Part shown: piece after piece, positions 7,661-14,310 of the stretch | Numbering within the stretch: the stretch's first letter is position 1 | How the letters are laid out: the number at the start of each line of letters is the position of its first letter | Assembly (NCBI GenBank): GCA_035316885.1 | Contig: DATHII010000384.1 | Location: 1-17,664, forward strand | From: DASRTE01 sp035316885 | GTDB taxonomy: Bacteria > Actinomycetota > Actinomycetes > Jiangellales > Jiangellaceae | Length of the DNA: 17,664 bases | Direction of reading: 5' to 3' | The notes under the pieces: generated by a model | The model's input: the letters and a program-made list of their open reading frames with translations, nothing else | Database searches by the model: none | What the model was told of the DNA's origin: nothing | Made by a program: the position numbers and the translations under genes

Positions 7661-8260
7661 GTGGATCCTGGGAGGGCCAGACTGGCGATCGGCGAAGGTT
7701 TCACCGAGATTCTCCACTCGGCGCGTTCCGGCGCTCCGTGGGCGTTTGAGCGCCTGTACATCGACGTGGCCCCCGTCGTGGCGGGCTACCTGCGCCTGCA
7801 GGGGGCGGCTGAGCCCGACGATTTGACCAGTGAGGCGTTCCTCGGAGTCTTCGGACGGCTGGCCTCGTTCGAGGGTTCCGAGCAGCAGTTCCGGTCCTGG
7901 GTGTTCACCATCGCCCACCACAGGCTTGTCGACGAACGCCGACGGGCCGCTCGGCGCCCGTCGATCCCGACAGCCGACGCCCAGATGTTCGACCGGCCAG
8001 GCGGCGACGTCGAGCACGATGTGTTCGACGTACTCGGGACCGCTCGGGTGTACGAGCTCTGCGCGGGCCTGTCCGACGACCAGCGCGAAGTGCTCATCCT
8101 CCGGATCGTCGCCGACCTCACCGTGGAACAGGTTGCCGCGATCGTCGGCAAGTCCGTCGGTGCGGTCAAGGCGCTCCAGCGCCGGGCTCTCAATGCACTC
8201 CGGAAGAAACTCGAGCGGGATGCGTACCCCTACGAAGGTGTCACGCGATCACGGAGGTGA
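7661..8260 (+). CDS. RNA polymerase sigma factor, ECF subfamily
   Basis: About 199 residues with the two ECF domains. Sigma-2 covers about 24-105, with AFERLYIDVAPVVAGYLRLQ, PDDLTSEAFLGVFGRLASFEG and the core-binding/-10 segment FRSWVFTIAHHRLVDERRR. Sigma-4 covers about 125-190, with LSDDQREVLILRIVADLTVE and the HTH VAAIVGKSVGAVKALQRRALNAL that reads the -35. It would redirect RNA polymerase to a small regulon. The start is uncertain. The only standard start codon in the frame is GTG 7661 (a stop at 7655 closes the frame upstream) and it has no Shine-Dalgarno. A good GGGAGG at 7670-7675 lies inside the frame, 6 nt before CTG 7682. The next gene begins 1 bp after the stop and looks like its membrane partner. 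There is no C-terminal SnoaL-like extension. Confidence 0.9.
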   Translation: MDPGRARLAIGEGFTEILHSARSGAPWAFERLYIDVAPVVAGYLRLQGAAEPDDLTSEAFLGVFGRLASFEGSEQQFRSWVFTIAHHRLVDERRRAARRPSIPTADAQMFDRPGGDVEHDVFDVLGTARVYELCAGLSDDQREVLILRIVADLTVEQVAAIVGKSVGAVKALQRRALNALRKKLERDAYPYEGVTRSRR

Positions 8261-8261
8261 G

Positions 8262-8948
8262 ATGCCTGGACAACGAGTTCTTGACGACGTCTCCGTCGAG
8301 GCGGTGCTCCGCGGCGGCACGGTCGCCCCTGAGCTGGAGCCGCTGGCCGGCTTCGTCAGAGTCATCCGCACGGCAGCCGCACAACCTGTCCGGCCCAGCC
8401 GTGAGCTTGCCGACCGGATGGCGTCGGGCGTCTTCGTCACCGACCGACCGGACCGCCGAGCGAACGCGGGAACGACGTTGTCGAAGCTTGCTGCCATGAG
8501 CCTGCGCGCGAAGGTGGCGACAGGGTGCGTCGCCGCGCTGACCGGCTTGACCGGCGCGACGGCGGCCGGAGCTCTTCCCGAGGTGGCGCAGGAACGCGCC
8601 GAGACCATCATCGAGTCCGTGACTCCGATCGACTTTCCGGACCGGGCCGAGTTCGGCCACGAGGTCGCCGAGGACGCCCAGGACGGCGGGGTCGACGGCC
8701 AGCAGATCAGCGAGCAGGCCAAGGAGCAGGGTCAGCAGTCGGCGGGTCCGGGTAACACCGGCCGCGCGGACGAACATCGCCCGGCCGGCACGCCAGGCGG
8801 ACCGCCAACTGGCCTTCCCACGCCCGACCGGATTCCACGGGAAGCGTCACAGGAAAGGCCCGACCCCGACGACCATCCAGGTGCCGGCTCCACCGGGCGA
8901 CCCGATGTCCCGCCGAACGACGCTGAGGGAGGGCCACCCGATCCCTGA
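8262..8948 (+). CDS. Single-pass membrane protein, candidate anti-sigma factor of the upstream ECF sigma
   Basis: 228 residues. The ATG at 8262 follows a near-perfect GGAGG (8253-8257) that lies inside the end of the sigma gene; the two genes are 1 bp apart. Layout: a cytoplasmic N-terminal domain of about 80 residues (VEAVLRGGTVAPELEPLAGF, then PSRELADRMASG), one TM helix at about 84-105 (KVATGCVAALTGLTGATAAGAL), a short segment VAQERAETIIESVTPIDFPD, and a hydrophilic tail of about 100 residues rich in Gly, Pro, Asp, Gln and Arg, probably outside the cell and disordered. I do not see the HxxxCxxC zinc motif of ZAS anti-sigma factors. The role is inferred from gene order and topology. The N-terminal pattern resembles small proteins that follow ECF genes in other actinomycetes (DUF5667-like), but I cannot confirm this. 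Confidence 0.68.
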   Translation: MPGQRVLDDVSVEAVLRGGTVAPELEPLAGFVRVIRTAAAQPVRPSRELADRMASGVFVTDRPDRRANAGTTLSKLAAMSLRAKVATGCVAALTGLTGATAAGALPEVAQERAETIIESVTPIDFPDRAEFGHEVAEDAQDGGVDGQQISEQAKEQGQQSAGPGNTGRADEHRPAGTPGGPPTGLPTPDRIPREASQERPDPDDHPGAGSTGRPDVPPNDAEGGPPDP

Positions 8949-8995
8949 TTCGAGCCAATCCGAACGCTCCCTGCACGCCCCCGCAGGGTGCCAAT

Positions 8996-9034
8996 CTCCG
9001 AGGCCCCGGCTTCCCCCACGCCGGGGCCTCGGAG
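8996..9034 (+). terminator. Strong hairpin terminator after the ECF/anti-sigma pair
   Basis: CTCCGAGGCCCCGGC (8996-9010) and GCCGGGGCCTCGGAG (9020-9034) are perfect 15-bp inverted copies around a 9-nt loop. It starts 48 bp after the stop of the membrane protein gene. No T-tract follows, as is common in actinomycetes. It also isolates the next gene from read-through. Confidence 0.88.
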
Positions 9035-9070
9035 CGTCTGCATGATCTTCCGCAAGCTGTAGTTCAGGTG

Positions 9071-9099
9071 TCGACGCCGGCGGGAACACCTTCTAGGGT
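9071..9099 (+). promoter_or_regulatory. Candidate sigma-70 type promoter of the secreted protein gene
   Basis: TCGACG (9071-9076) and TAGGGT (9094-9099) are spaced 17 bp and lie just after the terminator. Transcription would begin near 9106, just past the ATG at 9105. This supports ATG 9129, with ACAGGAGA 6-7 nt before it, as the real start. Confidence 0.5.
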
Positions 9100-9128
9100 G
9101 TGCCATGGATGACCGACAGGAGAATGCG

Positions 9129-9665
9129 ATGGTGGCACGCAGCATCCGACGGCTGCTCCTCGTGGCCGGAACCGTAGCGCTGGTGACTGTGACCGCGCTC
9201 CCGGCGGCGGCCGATCCACCCACCCACGCGCAGCAGACCTTCTCCGGTGCCGTGACCGACACCGGGCAGGCGTGCGGCGACCCGATTTCGTGGGAGTTCA
9301 CCGGCGAAGTCCAGCTGACGCGCTTCTTCGGCAACGACGGGAACCTGGTGCGGATACACGCCCATGTCCAGGAATCCGGCACCGTCACCAACCTTGCCAC
9401 CGGTGAGGTCGTGGACCTACCTCGGACCTCGTTCCTGGAGCGGGTGCTGCTCGTCGAGGACGGCACGATCATCATCCAGGACGGCGGGCTGTCGGTCCGC
9501 ATCACCGGCCCGGAGGACTTCCTGCTCGACGTCGGCCGGTTCGTGGTGCGCCTCAACCCTGCCGAGCTGCTGCAGTCCAGCGGTCAGCACCCCATCCGAG
9601 AGATCAACCCGTTCTCGGTGTCCGATCCTGCGCTGCTCGCGGCGTTCTGCGACCTCTTCGAGTGA
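9129..9665 (+). CDS. Small secreted protein of unknown function
   Basis: 178 residues. The Sec signal peptide is clear: MVARSIRRLL, a hydrophobic core, and a likely cut after LPAAA (residue 28) before DPPTHAQQ. The mature part is about 150 residues and predicted mostly beta: SWEFTGEVQLTRFFGND, LVRIHAHVQESGTV, RVLLVEDGTIIIQDGGLSV. Two cysteines (49 and 174, near the two ends of the mature chain) could form a disulfide. The frame also has an ATG at 9105, but 9129 has a good Shine-Dalgarno and the promoter position favours it. I do not recognise a named family. Predicted small beta proteins of this kind are common actinobacterial exports with no known role. It converges with the next gene at a 7-bp gap with no terminator between. 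Confidence 0.82.
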   Translation: MVARSIRRLLLVAGTVALVTVTALPAAADPPTHAQQTFSGAVTDTGQACGDPISWEFTGEVQLTRFFGNDGNLVRIHAHVQESGTVTNLATGEVVDLPRTSFLERVLLVEDGTIIIQDGGLSVRITGPEDFLLDVGRFVVRLNPAELLQSSGQHPIREINPFSVSDPALLAAFCDLFE

Positions 9666-9672
9666 GCTCGAG

Positions 9673-10410
9673 TCATCCCAGAGCCACGGTGACCCCGCCG
9701 GAGAACGGGGAGTCGTGCAGTTCGATCGACGCTGGCACGAATCCCTCCGGGACGTCGTAGAGCAGCGGTGCGTCGGTAATCGTGTTACCGGGGTTGATAT
9801 TCTCCAAGAAGACCTTGTTGGCGTCCTCCAGCGCGTATGTCGCGCTCGAGGTCTCGAACCTCCGCCCGTCGGCGTCAAAGAGATACTGCGAGGCGGCGGC
9901 GAGCGTTCGGGCCTGGTCGCCGACGTTTACTACGGTGACACGCACGATGATGAACTGCCCCTGCGCCTCCTCCTCCAGGAAGTCCCCGCCGATCGTCTCC
10001 ACTGGCGGTTCGACCTCGGTCACGATGAACTCGAACTGACCATCGCGCACAGTGTTGCCGATGCCCGGCACCTCCGGTTCGGGCTCCGATTCGGCCTCAG
10101 GTTCGGGCTCGGGCGTGGGCTCCTCGGCTGGGTCGTCCGCGGCGGGCTCCGAGGTCTGCTCAGCAGTGGCAGTCGTGTCGTCACCGTCATTACCGAAGAT
10201 GGCACCAAGCACGACCACGGCGAGCAGCACGCCGAGGGCGATGGCCCACCACCGCCGATACCAGGGTCTGCTCGGCCCGTCGGTGGTTTCTACGGGTGAG
10301 GACTCGGCCTGCTGCGTGGTCCACGCGTTGCCATCCCAATAGCGCAGCCCCGGGGCGCCGCTCGGATCCTGGTACCAGCCTGCGGGCGGTTGGTTTGGCG
10401 GGTCGGCCAT
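9673..10410 (-). CDS. DUF2510-DUF4352 single-pass membrane protein
   Basis: 245 residues from ATG 10410, with AGGAG about 8 nt upstream. The frame is open further back to 10554, but that part is not like the family. DUF2510 is at 5-35 (PPAGWYQDPSGAPGLRYWDG then NAWTT), on the cytoplasmic side. A TM helix follows at about 54-72 (WWAIALGVLLAVVVLGAIF), then an acidic Glu/Pro linker with repeated EPEPE-like units (about 75-115). A C-terminal extracytoplasmic DUF4352 beta-sandwich includes FEFIVTEVEPPVETI, GQFIIVRVTVVNVGDQARTL, YLFDADGRRFE and PGNTITDAPLLYDVPEG. DUF4352 domains resemble the MPT63/telokin-like immunoglobulin fold and are usually surface-exposed. The function is unknown; there is no operon partner on this strand. 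Confidence 0.9.
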   Translation of the reverse strand: MADPPNQPPAGWYQDPSGAPGLRYWDGNAWTTQQAESSPVETTDGPSRPWYRRWWAIALGVLLAVVVLGAIFGNDGDDTTATAEQTSEPAADDPAEEPTPEPEPEAESEPEPEVPGIGNTVRDGQFEFIVTEVEPPVETIGGDFLEEEAQGQFIIVRVTVVNVGDQARTLAAASQYLFDADGRRFETSSATYALEDANKVFLENINPGNTITDAPLLYDVPEGFVPASIELHDSPFSGGVTVALG

Positions 10411-10444
10411 GGCGTCTCTCCTCTTGCGACGGTCGGAACGGTAG

Positions 10445-11325
10445 CGGTCCGCCGGGGCACTTGCGGGGGTGGTCGTGTTGACGGCATCCGACGCAACGCA
10501 GTACGCCTTCGAGGGCGATACGCTCGCCGGCCGCGCGGCACCGTCGATCTTCACCGCCAGCCTTGCCCACGGCCTCCAAACCGGCGCCGCGGACGTCGAT
10601 GCGGACGGCCTGGTCTCGGTCGACGACGTTTACGAGTACGCACCGCGCCGGCTGGCCGATCAGCCTCACCGCCAGAGTCCGCGCAAGTGGGAGTTTGACG
10701 TCGCAGGCACCATCGTCCTGGCCAGGTCACCCGTCTCCGCGCGACCGGCCTCGGACCCGGCGGGCCGGTCGGCGGGTTTGCCCGTCATCCTGCCCCCCGA
10801 CTTTGCGCCGGCGGTGTCGGCAGCCGCGACTCGGAGCAGGCAGGCCCAGAGGTGGCTTGGTGCGCTGTTGTTCCTCGCCACTGCCGTCGCCCTGAGCCTG
10901 CTCCTGGCGCAATGGACGCTCGCATTGCTGTCGCAGGCGGTGAACGCGTCCTATCTGCCGACCGAGAGCGCGGTGCTCCTGGCCGCGGGCCTGGCCGGGG
11001 CGACGTGGGCGTTGGCTTACGTCGCCGTGGACGCGGCCAGAGACACGCCGACGCGCTGGTACGACCTGCACGTGCGCTGGTTGCCACGCTGGGCGAGGTC
11101 TTCCGGCCTTCCGGCGTGTGGCAGTTCCTGCGGGCCGTCCGAGCGGCTGTACCGCTGAACGTCGCGCTCACGCTCCTGGCATCCATCGGGATCACCGCGT
11201 CGGCCTACCAGTACGCCGGCGGCTCGCAGGGCCGGGACAGGGTCTTCCCGTTCGCCTTCGCCCTGCTCACGGCGCTGGGCCTGGCAGCCCACATCGCAGG
11301 TGGCCAGCGTCACCACGGACCCTAA
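10445..11325 (+). pseudogene. Remnant of a caspase-family (C14-like) protein with C-terminal membrane domain, 5'-truncated and frameshifted
   Basis: The frame opens after a TAG at 10442 and has GTG 10469 as its first start codon, without a Shine-Dalgarno. The sequence begins at VVVLTASDATQYAFEGD, a block that in bacterial caspase-like proteins follows the catalytic Cys. Next come FTASLAHGLQTGAADVDADG, VSVDDVYEYA and PRKWEFDVAGTIVLARSP, the usual end of the caspase p10-like part. The His and Cys catalytic residues are absent: upstream is the divergent DUF2510 gene, not the missing half. TM-rich sequence follows (about 10855-11030). Around 11080-11083 the sensible frame changes: the first frame runs on into RSSGLPACGSSC and stops at 11158, while the overlapping frame gives LGEVFRPSGVWQFLRAVRAA and two more TM segments up to TAA 11325. 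The two lesions together indicate a dead gene. Confidence 0.7.
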
Positions 11326-11395
11326 GCACCGGCTGACCAGCCGAGCAGACCGCTGCCGACCGCCACCATGCGGGTGCAGCCGGCGTCCGGTGCTT
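11324..11395. repeat. Inverted repeat with 9-bp arms downstream of the caspase remnant
   Basis: AAGCACCGG (11324-11332) and CCGGTGCTT (11387-11395) are perfect inverted copies 54 bp apart. Inside, CCGGCTG (11329-11335) pairs with CAGCCGG (11377-11383), so the outer and inner pairings share bases: either two alternative folds, or one long stem with a 7-nt bulge. It may be a read-through terminator of the former gene. It is unlike the tight 8-9 nt loop hairpins elsewhere in the window. Confidence 0.4.
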
Positions 11396-11633
11396 GGTGG
11401 TGGCGCCGTCGAAGCAGGACCGCCGGGGCGGGTGACAGCACACACCCTCGTCCTCGACAGCGAAGGCACCACCGGTGAGCTACCCGGGTAGGTGGCGGTC
11501 GACGCGGTGCCCAACGGCACGCATCGCAGCATGGCAAAGGGAATGGCACGGCGTCCCTGATGAAGATCTTGTATTGGTGCTGACCGATTTCTTCCAGAGG
11601 ACCGTTCCGGGCCAGGCTGTCAGACCCCGTAGC
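11396..11633. other. Non-coding stretch upstream of the ABC exporter
   Basis: No believable gene. A plus-strand frame (ending TAG 11489-11491, then continuing from the next codon to TGA at 11558) gives protein-like pieces such as VTAHTLVLDSEGTTGELPG and VAVDAVPNGTHRSMAKGMAR, broken by the stop. It might be a decayed coding remnant like the caspase gene just before it, but I recognise no family. The minus-strand open frame across this region is low-complexity Arg/Pro/Cys and is rejected. Confidence 0.35.
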
Positions 11634-11647
11634 TAGGGTGCTAGTCA
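11634..11647 (+). promoter_or_regulatory. -10 box TAGGGT of a probably leaderless transcript
   Basis: TAGGGT (11634-11639) fits the actinobacterial TAnnnT -10. Seven bases (gctagtc) separate it from the ATG at 11647, so transcription would start at or next to the A of the start codon. No Shine-Dalgarno precedes this ATG. I see no matching -35. Confidence 0.55.
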
Positions 11648-12447
11648 TGGTGGTGACGGTTGAAGCAGAACAGCTGGTCAAGACGTTCGAGAGCCGGGCC
11701 GAGACAGTTGAAGCGGTGCGCGGGGTCGATCTTCAGGTCACGTCCGGCGAGATCTTCGGCTTTCTCGGACCGAACGGCGCGGGCAAGTCGACGACGGTTC
11801 GCATGCTGACCACGTTGACGACGATCACCTCCGGACGGGCCCGCGTGGCCGGGGTGGACGTCACCGCCGATCCCGACGAGACACGACGCCGCATCGGTGT
11901 GGCCCTGCAGGAGGCCGGCCTTGACCCGCGGCAGACCGGGCGCGAGTTGCTGACCCTTCAGGCCCGCCTGTTCGGCAGCTCGCGATCGGCGGCCCTGGAG
12001 CGTGCCGGCGAGCTGCTCGAGCTCGTCGATCTGGTTGATGCGGGAGACCGTCTCATCAGGGGCTACTCGGGCGGGATGAAGCGTCGGCTTGACCTTGCCT
12101 CCGCATTGGTGCACGAGCCCGAGGTGCTCTTCCTCGACGAGCCGACCACCGGGCTGGATCCGGTGAGCCGGCTGGTTGTCTGGGAAGAGGTGCGCCGCAT
12201 CAACGAGCTTGGAACGACGGTGTTTCTCACCACGCAATACCTCGAAGAAGCCGACCAGCTGTGCGATCGGCTTGCGATCATCGATGGGGGACTCATTGTG
12301 CAGGAGGGCACCCCGGCACAGCTCAAGGCGGATCTCAAGCTGCGCCGAGGCATCGACGGGGAGCCGACTCTGGACGACGTGTTCCTCGACGTCACCGGGC
12401 GCACGCGCGAACGCGTGGCCGGCGAGGTGCAGGAGGTGCACGGATGA
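11647..12447 (+). CDS. ABC exporter ATP-binding protein, DrrA-like
   Basis: 266 residues. Walker A GPNGAGKSTT follows EIFGFL (about 36-50); Q-loop Gln is in GVALQEAGLDP; signature YSGGMKRRLDLASAL; Walker B VLFLDEPTTGLDP; the switch position is Gln in TTQYLEEADQL. Gln instead of the usual His is common in the DrrA/multidrug subfamily (TTQYLEEAD). The C-terminal part with EPTLDDVFLDVTGR is the DrrA-type tail. ATG 11647 is preferred over GTG 11638 because the -10 box overlaps the GTG. It overlaps the permease gene by 4 bp (ATGA), so the two proteins form one exporter: an ATPase dimer on a permease dimer. Substrate unknown; lipids, glycolipids, antibiotics and toxic hydrophobic compounds are typical for the family. 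Confidence 0.92.
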   Translation: MVVTVEAEQLVKTFESRAETVEAVRGVDLQVTSGEIFGFLGPNGAGKSTTVRMLTTLTTITSGRARVAGVDVTADPDETRRRIGVALQEAGLDPRQTGRELLTLQARLFGSSRSAALERAGELLELVDLVDAGDRLIRGYSGGMKRRLDLASALVHEPEVLFLDEPTTGLDPVSRLVVWEEVRRINELGTTVFLTTQYLEEADQLCDRLAIIDGGLIVQEGTPAQLKADLKLRRGIDGEPTLDDVFLDVTGRTRERVAGEVQEVHG

Positions 12448-13199
12448 GCCAGCTGCTGGTGCTCGGAGAGCGTGCGCTGCGCGAGGCCAAGCGCACGCCA
12501 GACGCCCTGCTCCCCACGCTCCTGATCCCGTTGTTCTTCCTCGTCGTCAACGTCGGCCAGGCAGCCAAGATCTTCCCGTCCGGCTCGACCCCGTTCCTCG
12601 AGGGGCAGAACTACGCCGCGTTCCAGCTCCCAAGCGCCTTGTTGCTCGCGGCGTCGTTCGGCACTTCGGCGCTCTACCTGGTCGAGGAGATCGAAAACGG
12701 ATACTTCGACAAGCTGCGAGCGGCGCCCGTCTCACGCACGGCGCTCGCCCTGGGCCGCCTGTCGTCGGAAGCAGTCAAGAGCATCGGCATGACCACCGTC
12801 ATCGTGCTGCTGGCTCTGCCATTCGGTATCACGATGGCGTCTGGGCCGTTGGGGTTCGTGCTGCTGGTCGTGCTCACGGCAGGGTGGGCGGTCGGTTACT
12901 CCGCGTTCTTGCAGTTCATCGCGATGAAAACGCGCAGCGCGGCGGCGACCAACTCGGCCAGCCTGGTTTTCTTCCCCCTGCTGTTCCTCACCCCGAACTT
13001 CGTCCCACGCGACCTCTTGACCCGTCCGATGGAGATTGCGGCAACCCTGAACCCCGTCACCTACGTGATGGAGGCCATGCGCTCGCTGATCCTCGAAGAC
13101 TTCAACTGGACGGTCATCGGACGCGGGTTCCTGGTTGTGGTGGTCTTTGTCGCGCTCATGCTGGCGATCAACGTGCAAACGATGCGCCGGTACGACTGA
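12444..13199 (+). CDS. ABC-2 type exporter permease, DrrB-like
   Basis: 251 residues with six hydrophobic segments, at about 23-40, 60-80, 108-132, 136-157, 170-188 and 226-244. Start ATG 12444 overlaps the ATPase stop as ATGA and has AGGAGGT 6-7 nt upstream, the strongest type of coupling signal. Family features are ENGYFDKLRAAPVSRTALALG after TM2 (the amphipathic coupling region), LFFLTPNFVP-like sequence LLFLTPNFVPRD, and NPVTYVMEAMRSL near the end, the usual DrrB/NodJ-type C-terminal motif. The residues between are predominantly Leu, Val and Ala. It forms the membrane channel of the exporter driven by the preceding gene. No regulator or biosynthetic gene adjoins it, so the substrate cannot be guessed. 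Confidence 0.91.
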   Translation: MSQLLVLGERALREAKRTPDALLPTLLIPLFFLVVNVGQAAKIFPSGSTPFLEGQNYAAFQLPSALLLAASFGTSALYLVEEIENGYFDKLRAAPVSRTALALGRLSSEAVKSIGMTTVIVLLALPFGITMASGPLGFVLLVVLTAGWAVGYSAFLQFIAMKTRSAAATNSASLVFFPLLFLTPNFVPRDLLTRPMEIAATLNPVTYVMEAMRSLILEDFNWTVIGRGFLVVVVFVALMLAINVQTMRRYD

Positions 13200-13313
13200 C
13201 CCAGGGTGATCACGTCGGCAGCTCGTACCACCGTCGTGGCCGGAGGTCCACCGAGGACTCGGTCTCCTCTGAGGTGCGCCGGGAGGACGTACTACCCGGC
13301 ATACTCGTCGACG

Positions 13314-13345
13314 GGCCGCTGACTGGGCGGTGAGTCAGGACGGCC
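13314..13345. terminator. Hairpin between convergent exporter and psuG genes
   Basis: GGCCG-CTGACT (13314-13324) pairs with AGTCAG-ga-CGGCC (13333-13345) around an 8-nt loop; the 11 bp are interrupted only by a 2-nt bulge. It sits between the ends of two convergent genes, 115 bp after the permease stop and 27 bp after the psuG stop, so it could end transcription from both sides. No T-tract on either side. Confidence 0.62.
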
Positions 13346-13371
13346 GCTGCGGAGGCTCCTACATACCACTG

Positions 13372-14298
13372 TCAGCCGGCGAGGGCGGCATACTCTGAGG
13401 CGACCTGGGCGCCGAGCCGGGCGTTGTTCTTCACCAGCGCGATGTTGGCGGCCAGGCTGGCACCCCCGGTGATCTCCACGATTCGGCCGAGCAGGAACGG
13501 TGTCGCCTCCTTGCCGTGGACGCCGCGGGCCTCCATATCGGCGATTGCCTGGTCGATGATGCCGTTGATCTCCGTTGCCGGGATCTCGTCCACGGTCGGG
13601 ATCGGGTTGACCACGGCGACACCGCCGGCGATGCCGAGGTTCCATTTGGCGGCCATCACCTCGGCAACCTCGCGTGCGCTGTCCGCACGCATCGGCGCCT
13701 CGTGTCCGCTGGTACGCGAGAAGAACGCGGGGAACTGGTTCGTGCCGTAGGCCAGCACGGGGACACCCAGCGTCTCCAGCGTCTCCAGAGTGAGGCCGAT
13801 GTCGAGGATGCTCTTTACACCGGCCGAGACCACCGCGACGCTCGTCATCGACAGTTCGGTCAGGTCCGCGCTGGTGTCAAAGCTCAACGGCGCTCCCCGG
13901 TGAACGCCGCCGAGCCCTCCAGTGACGAAGACGCTGACCCCGGCGAGGGAGGCCAGCCGCATGGTGGCTGCCACCGTCGTGGCGCCGTGGCGGCCCCTGG
14001 CAATGACGTAAGGGAGGTCGCGAACGCTCACTTTCGCAATATCCGGACCTGTGGCGAGCAGCTCGAGGTCGTCGGATTCCAGGCCGATGTGCGGACGGCC
14101 GCCAAGCACGGCGATGGTCGCCGGAACCGCGCCGCCGTCACGGATGATCTGCTCGACCTCGGTCGCCATCGTGACGTTCTGGGGGTACGGCATCCCGTGG
14201 CTGATGATCGTGCTCTCGAGCGCGACGACGGGGGCGCCATCGTTCAGCGCCTGCGTGACCTCGTCAGTGAGGACGAGGGAGTGGTGAGGTGGTGTCAT
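13372..14298 (-). CDS. psuG: Pseudouridine-5'-phosphate glycosidase
   Basis: 308 residues, full length for the PsuG/IndA family (E. coli YeiN is similar). The enzyme splits the C-C glycosidic bond of pseudouridine 5'-phosphate into uracil and ribose 5-phosphate. Conserved residues are visible: Glu28 in ALESTIISHGMPYPQN, Lys89 in AKVSVRDLPYVIA, TGGLGGVHRG (126-135), Asp145 in SADLTEL, Schiff-base Lys162 in VVSAGVKSILD (E. coli Lys166), and NPIP near 236. The stretch GVHGKEATPFLLGRI is also typical. The ATG at 14298 has AGGAG 9 nt upstream, the codons agreeing with family starts. It lies 12 bp after psuK on the same strand, so the two form one transcription unit supplying salvage or catabolism of pseudouridine from RNA turnover. 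It acts in the cytoplasm with Mn2+ in characterised homologues. Confidence 0.95.
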   Translation of the reverse strand: MTPPHHSLVLTDEVTQALNDGAPVVALESTIISHGMPYPQNVTMATEVEQIIRDGGAVPATIAVLGGRPHIGLESDDLELLATGPDIAKVSVRDLPYVIARGRHGATTVAATMRLASLAGVSVFVTGGLGGVHRGAPLSFDTSADLTELSMTSVAVVSAGVKSILDIGLTLETLETLGVPVLAYGTNQFPAFFSRTSGHEAPMRADSAREVAEVMAAKWNLGIAGGVAVVNPIPTVDEIPATEINGIIDQAIADMEARGVHGKEATPFLLGRIVEITGGASLAANIALVKNNARLGAQVASEYAALAG

Positions 14299-14310
14299 GT
14301 GGAATGGCTC

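Noticed and set aside
11075..11095. Programmed -1 frameshift in the caspase-like gene
   Set aside because: No slippery heptamer or following pseudoknot seen, and the gene also lacks its 5' catalytic half, so decay is simpler.
11322..11681. Minus-strand frame of 119 codons over the exporter promoter
   Set aside because: Low-complexity Arg/Pro/Cys sequence crossing the start of a clear ATPase gene, with no Shine-Dalgarno or family signal.
11641..12441. Minus-strand open frame of 266 codons
   Set aside because: Exact antisense of the DrrA-like ATPase.
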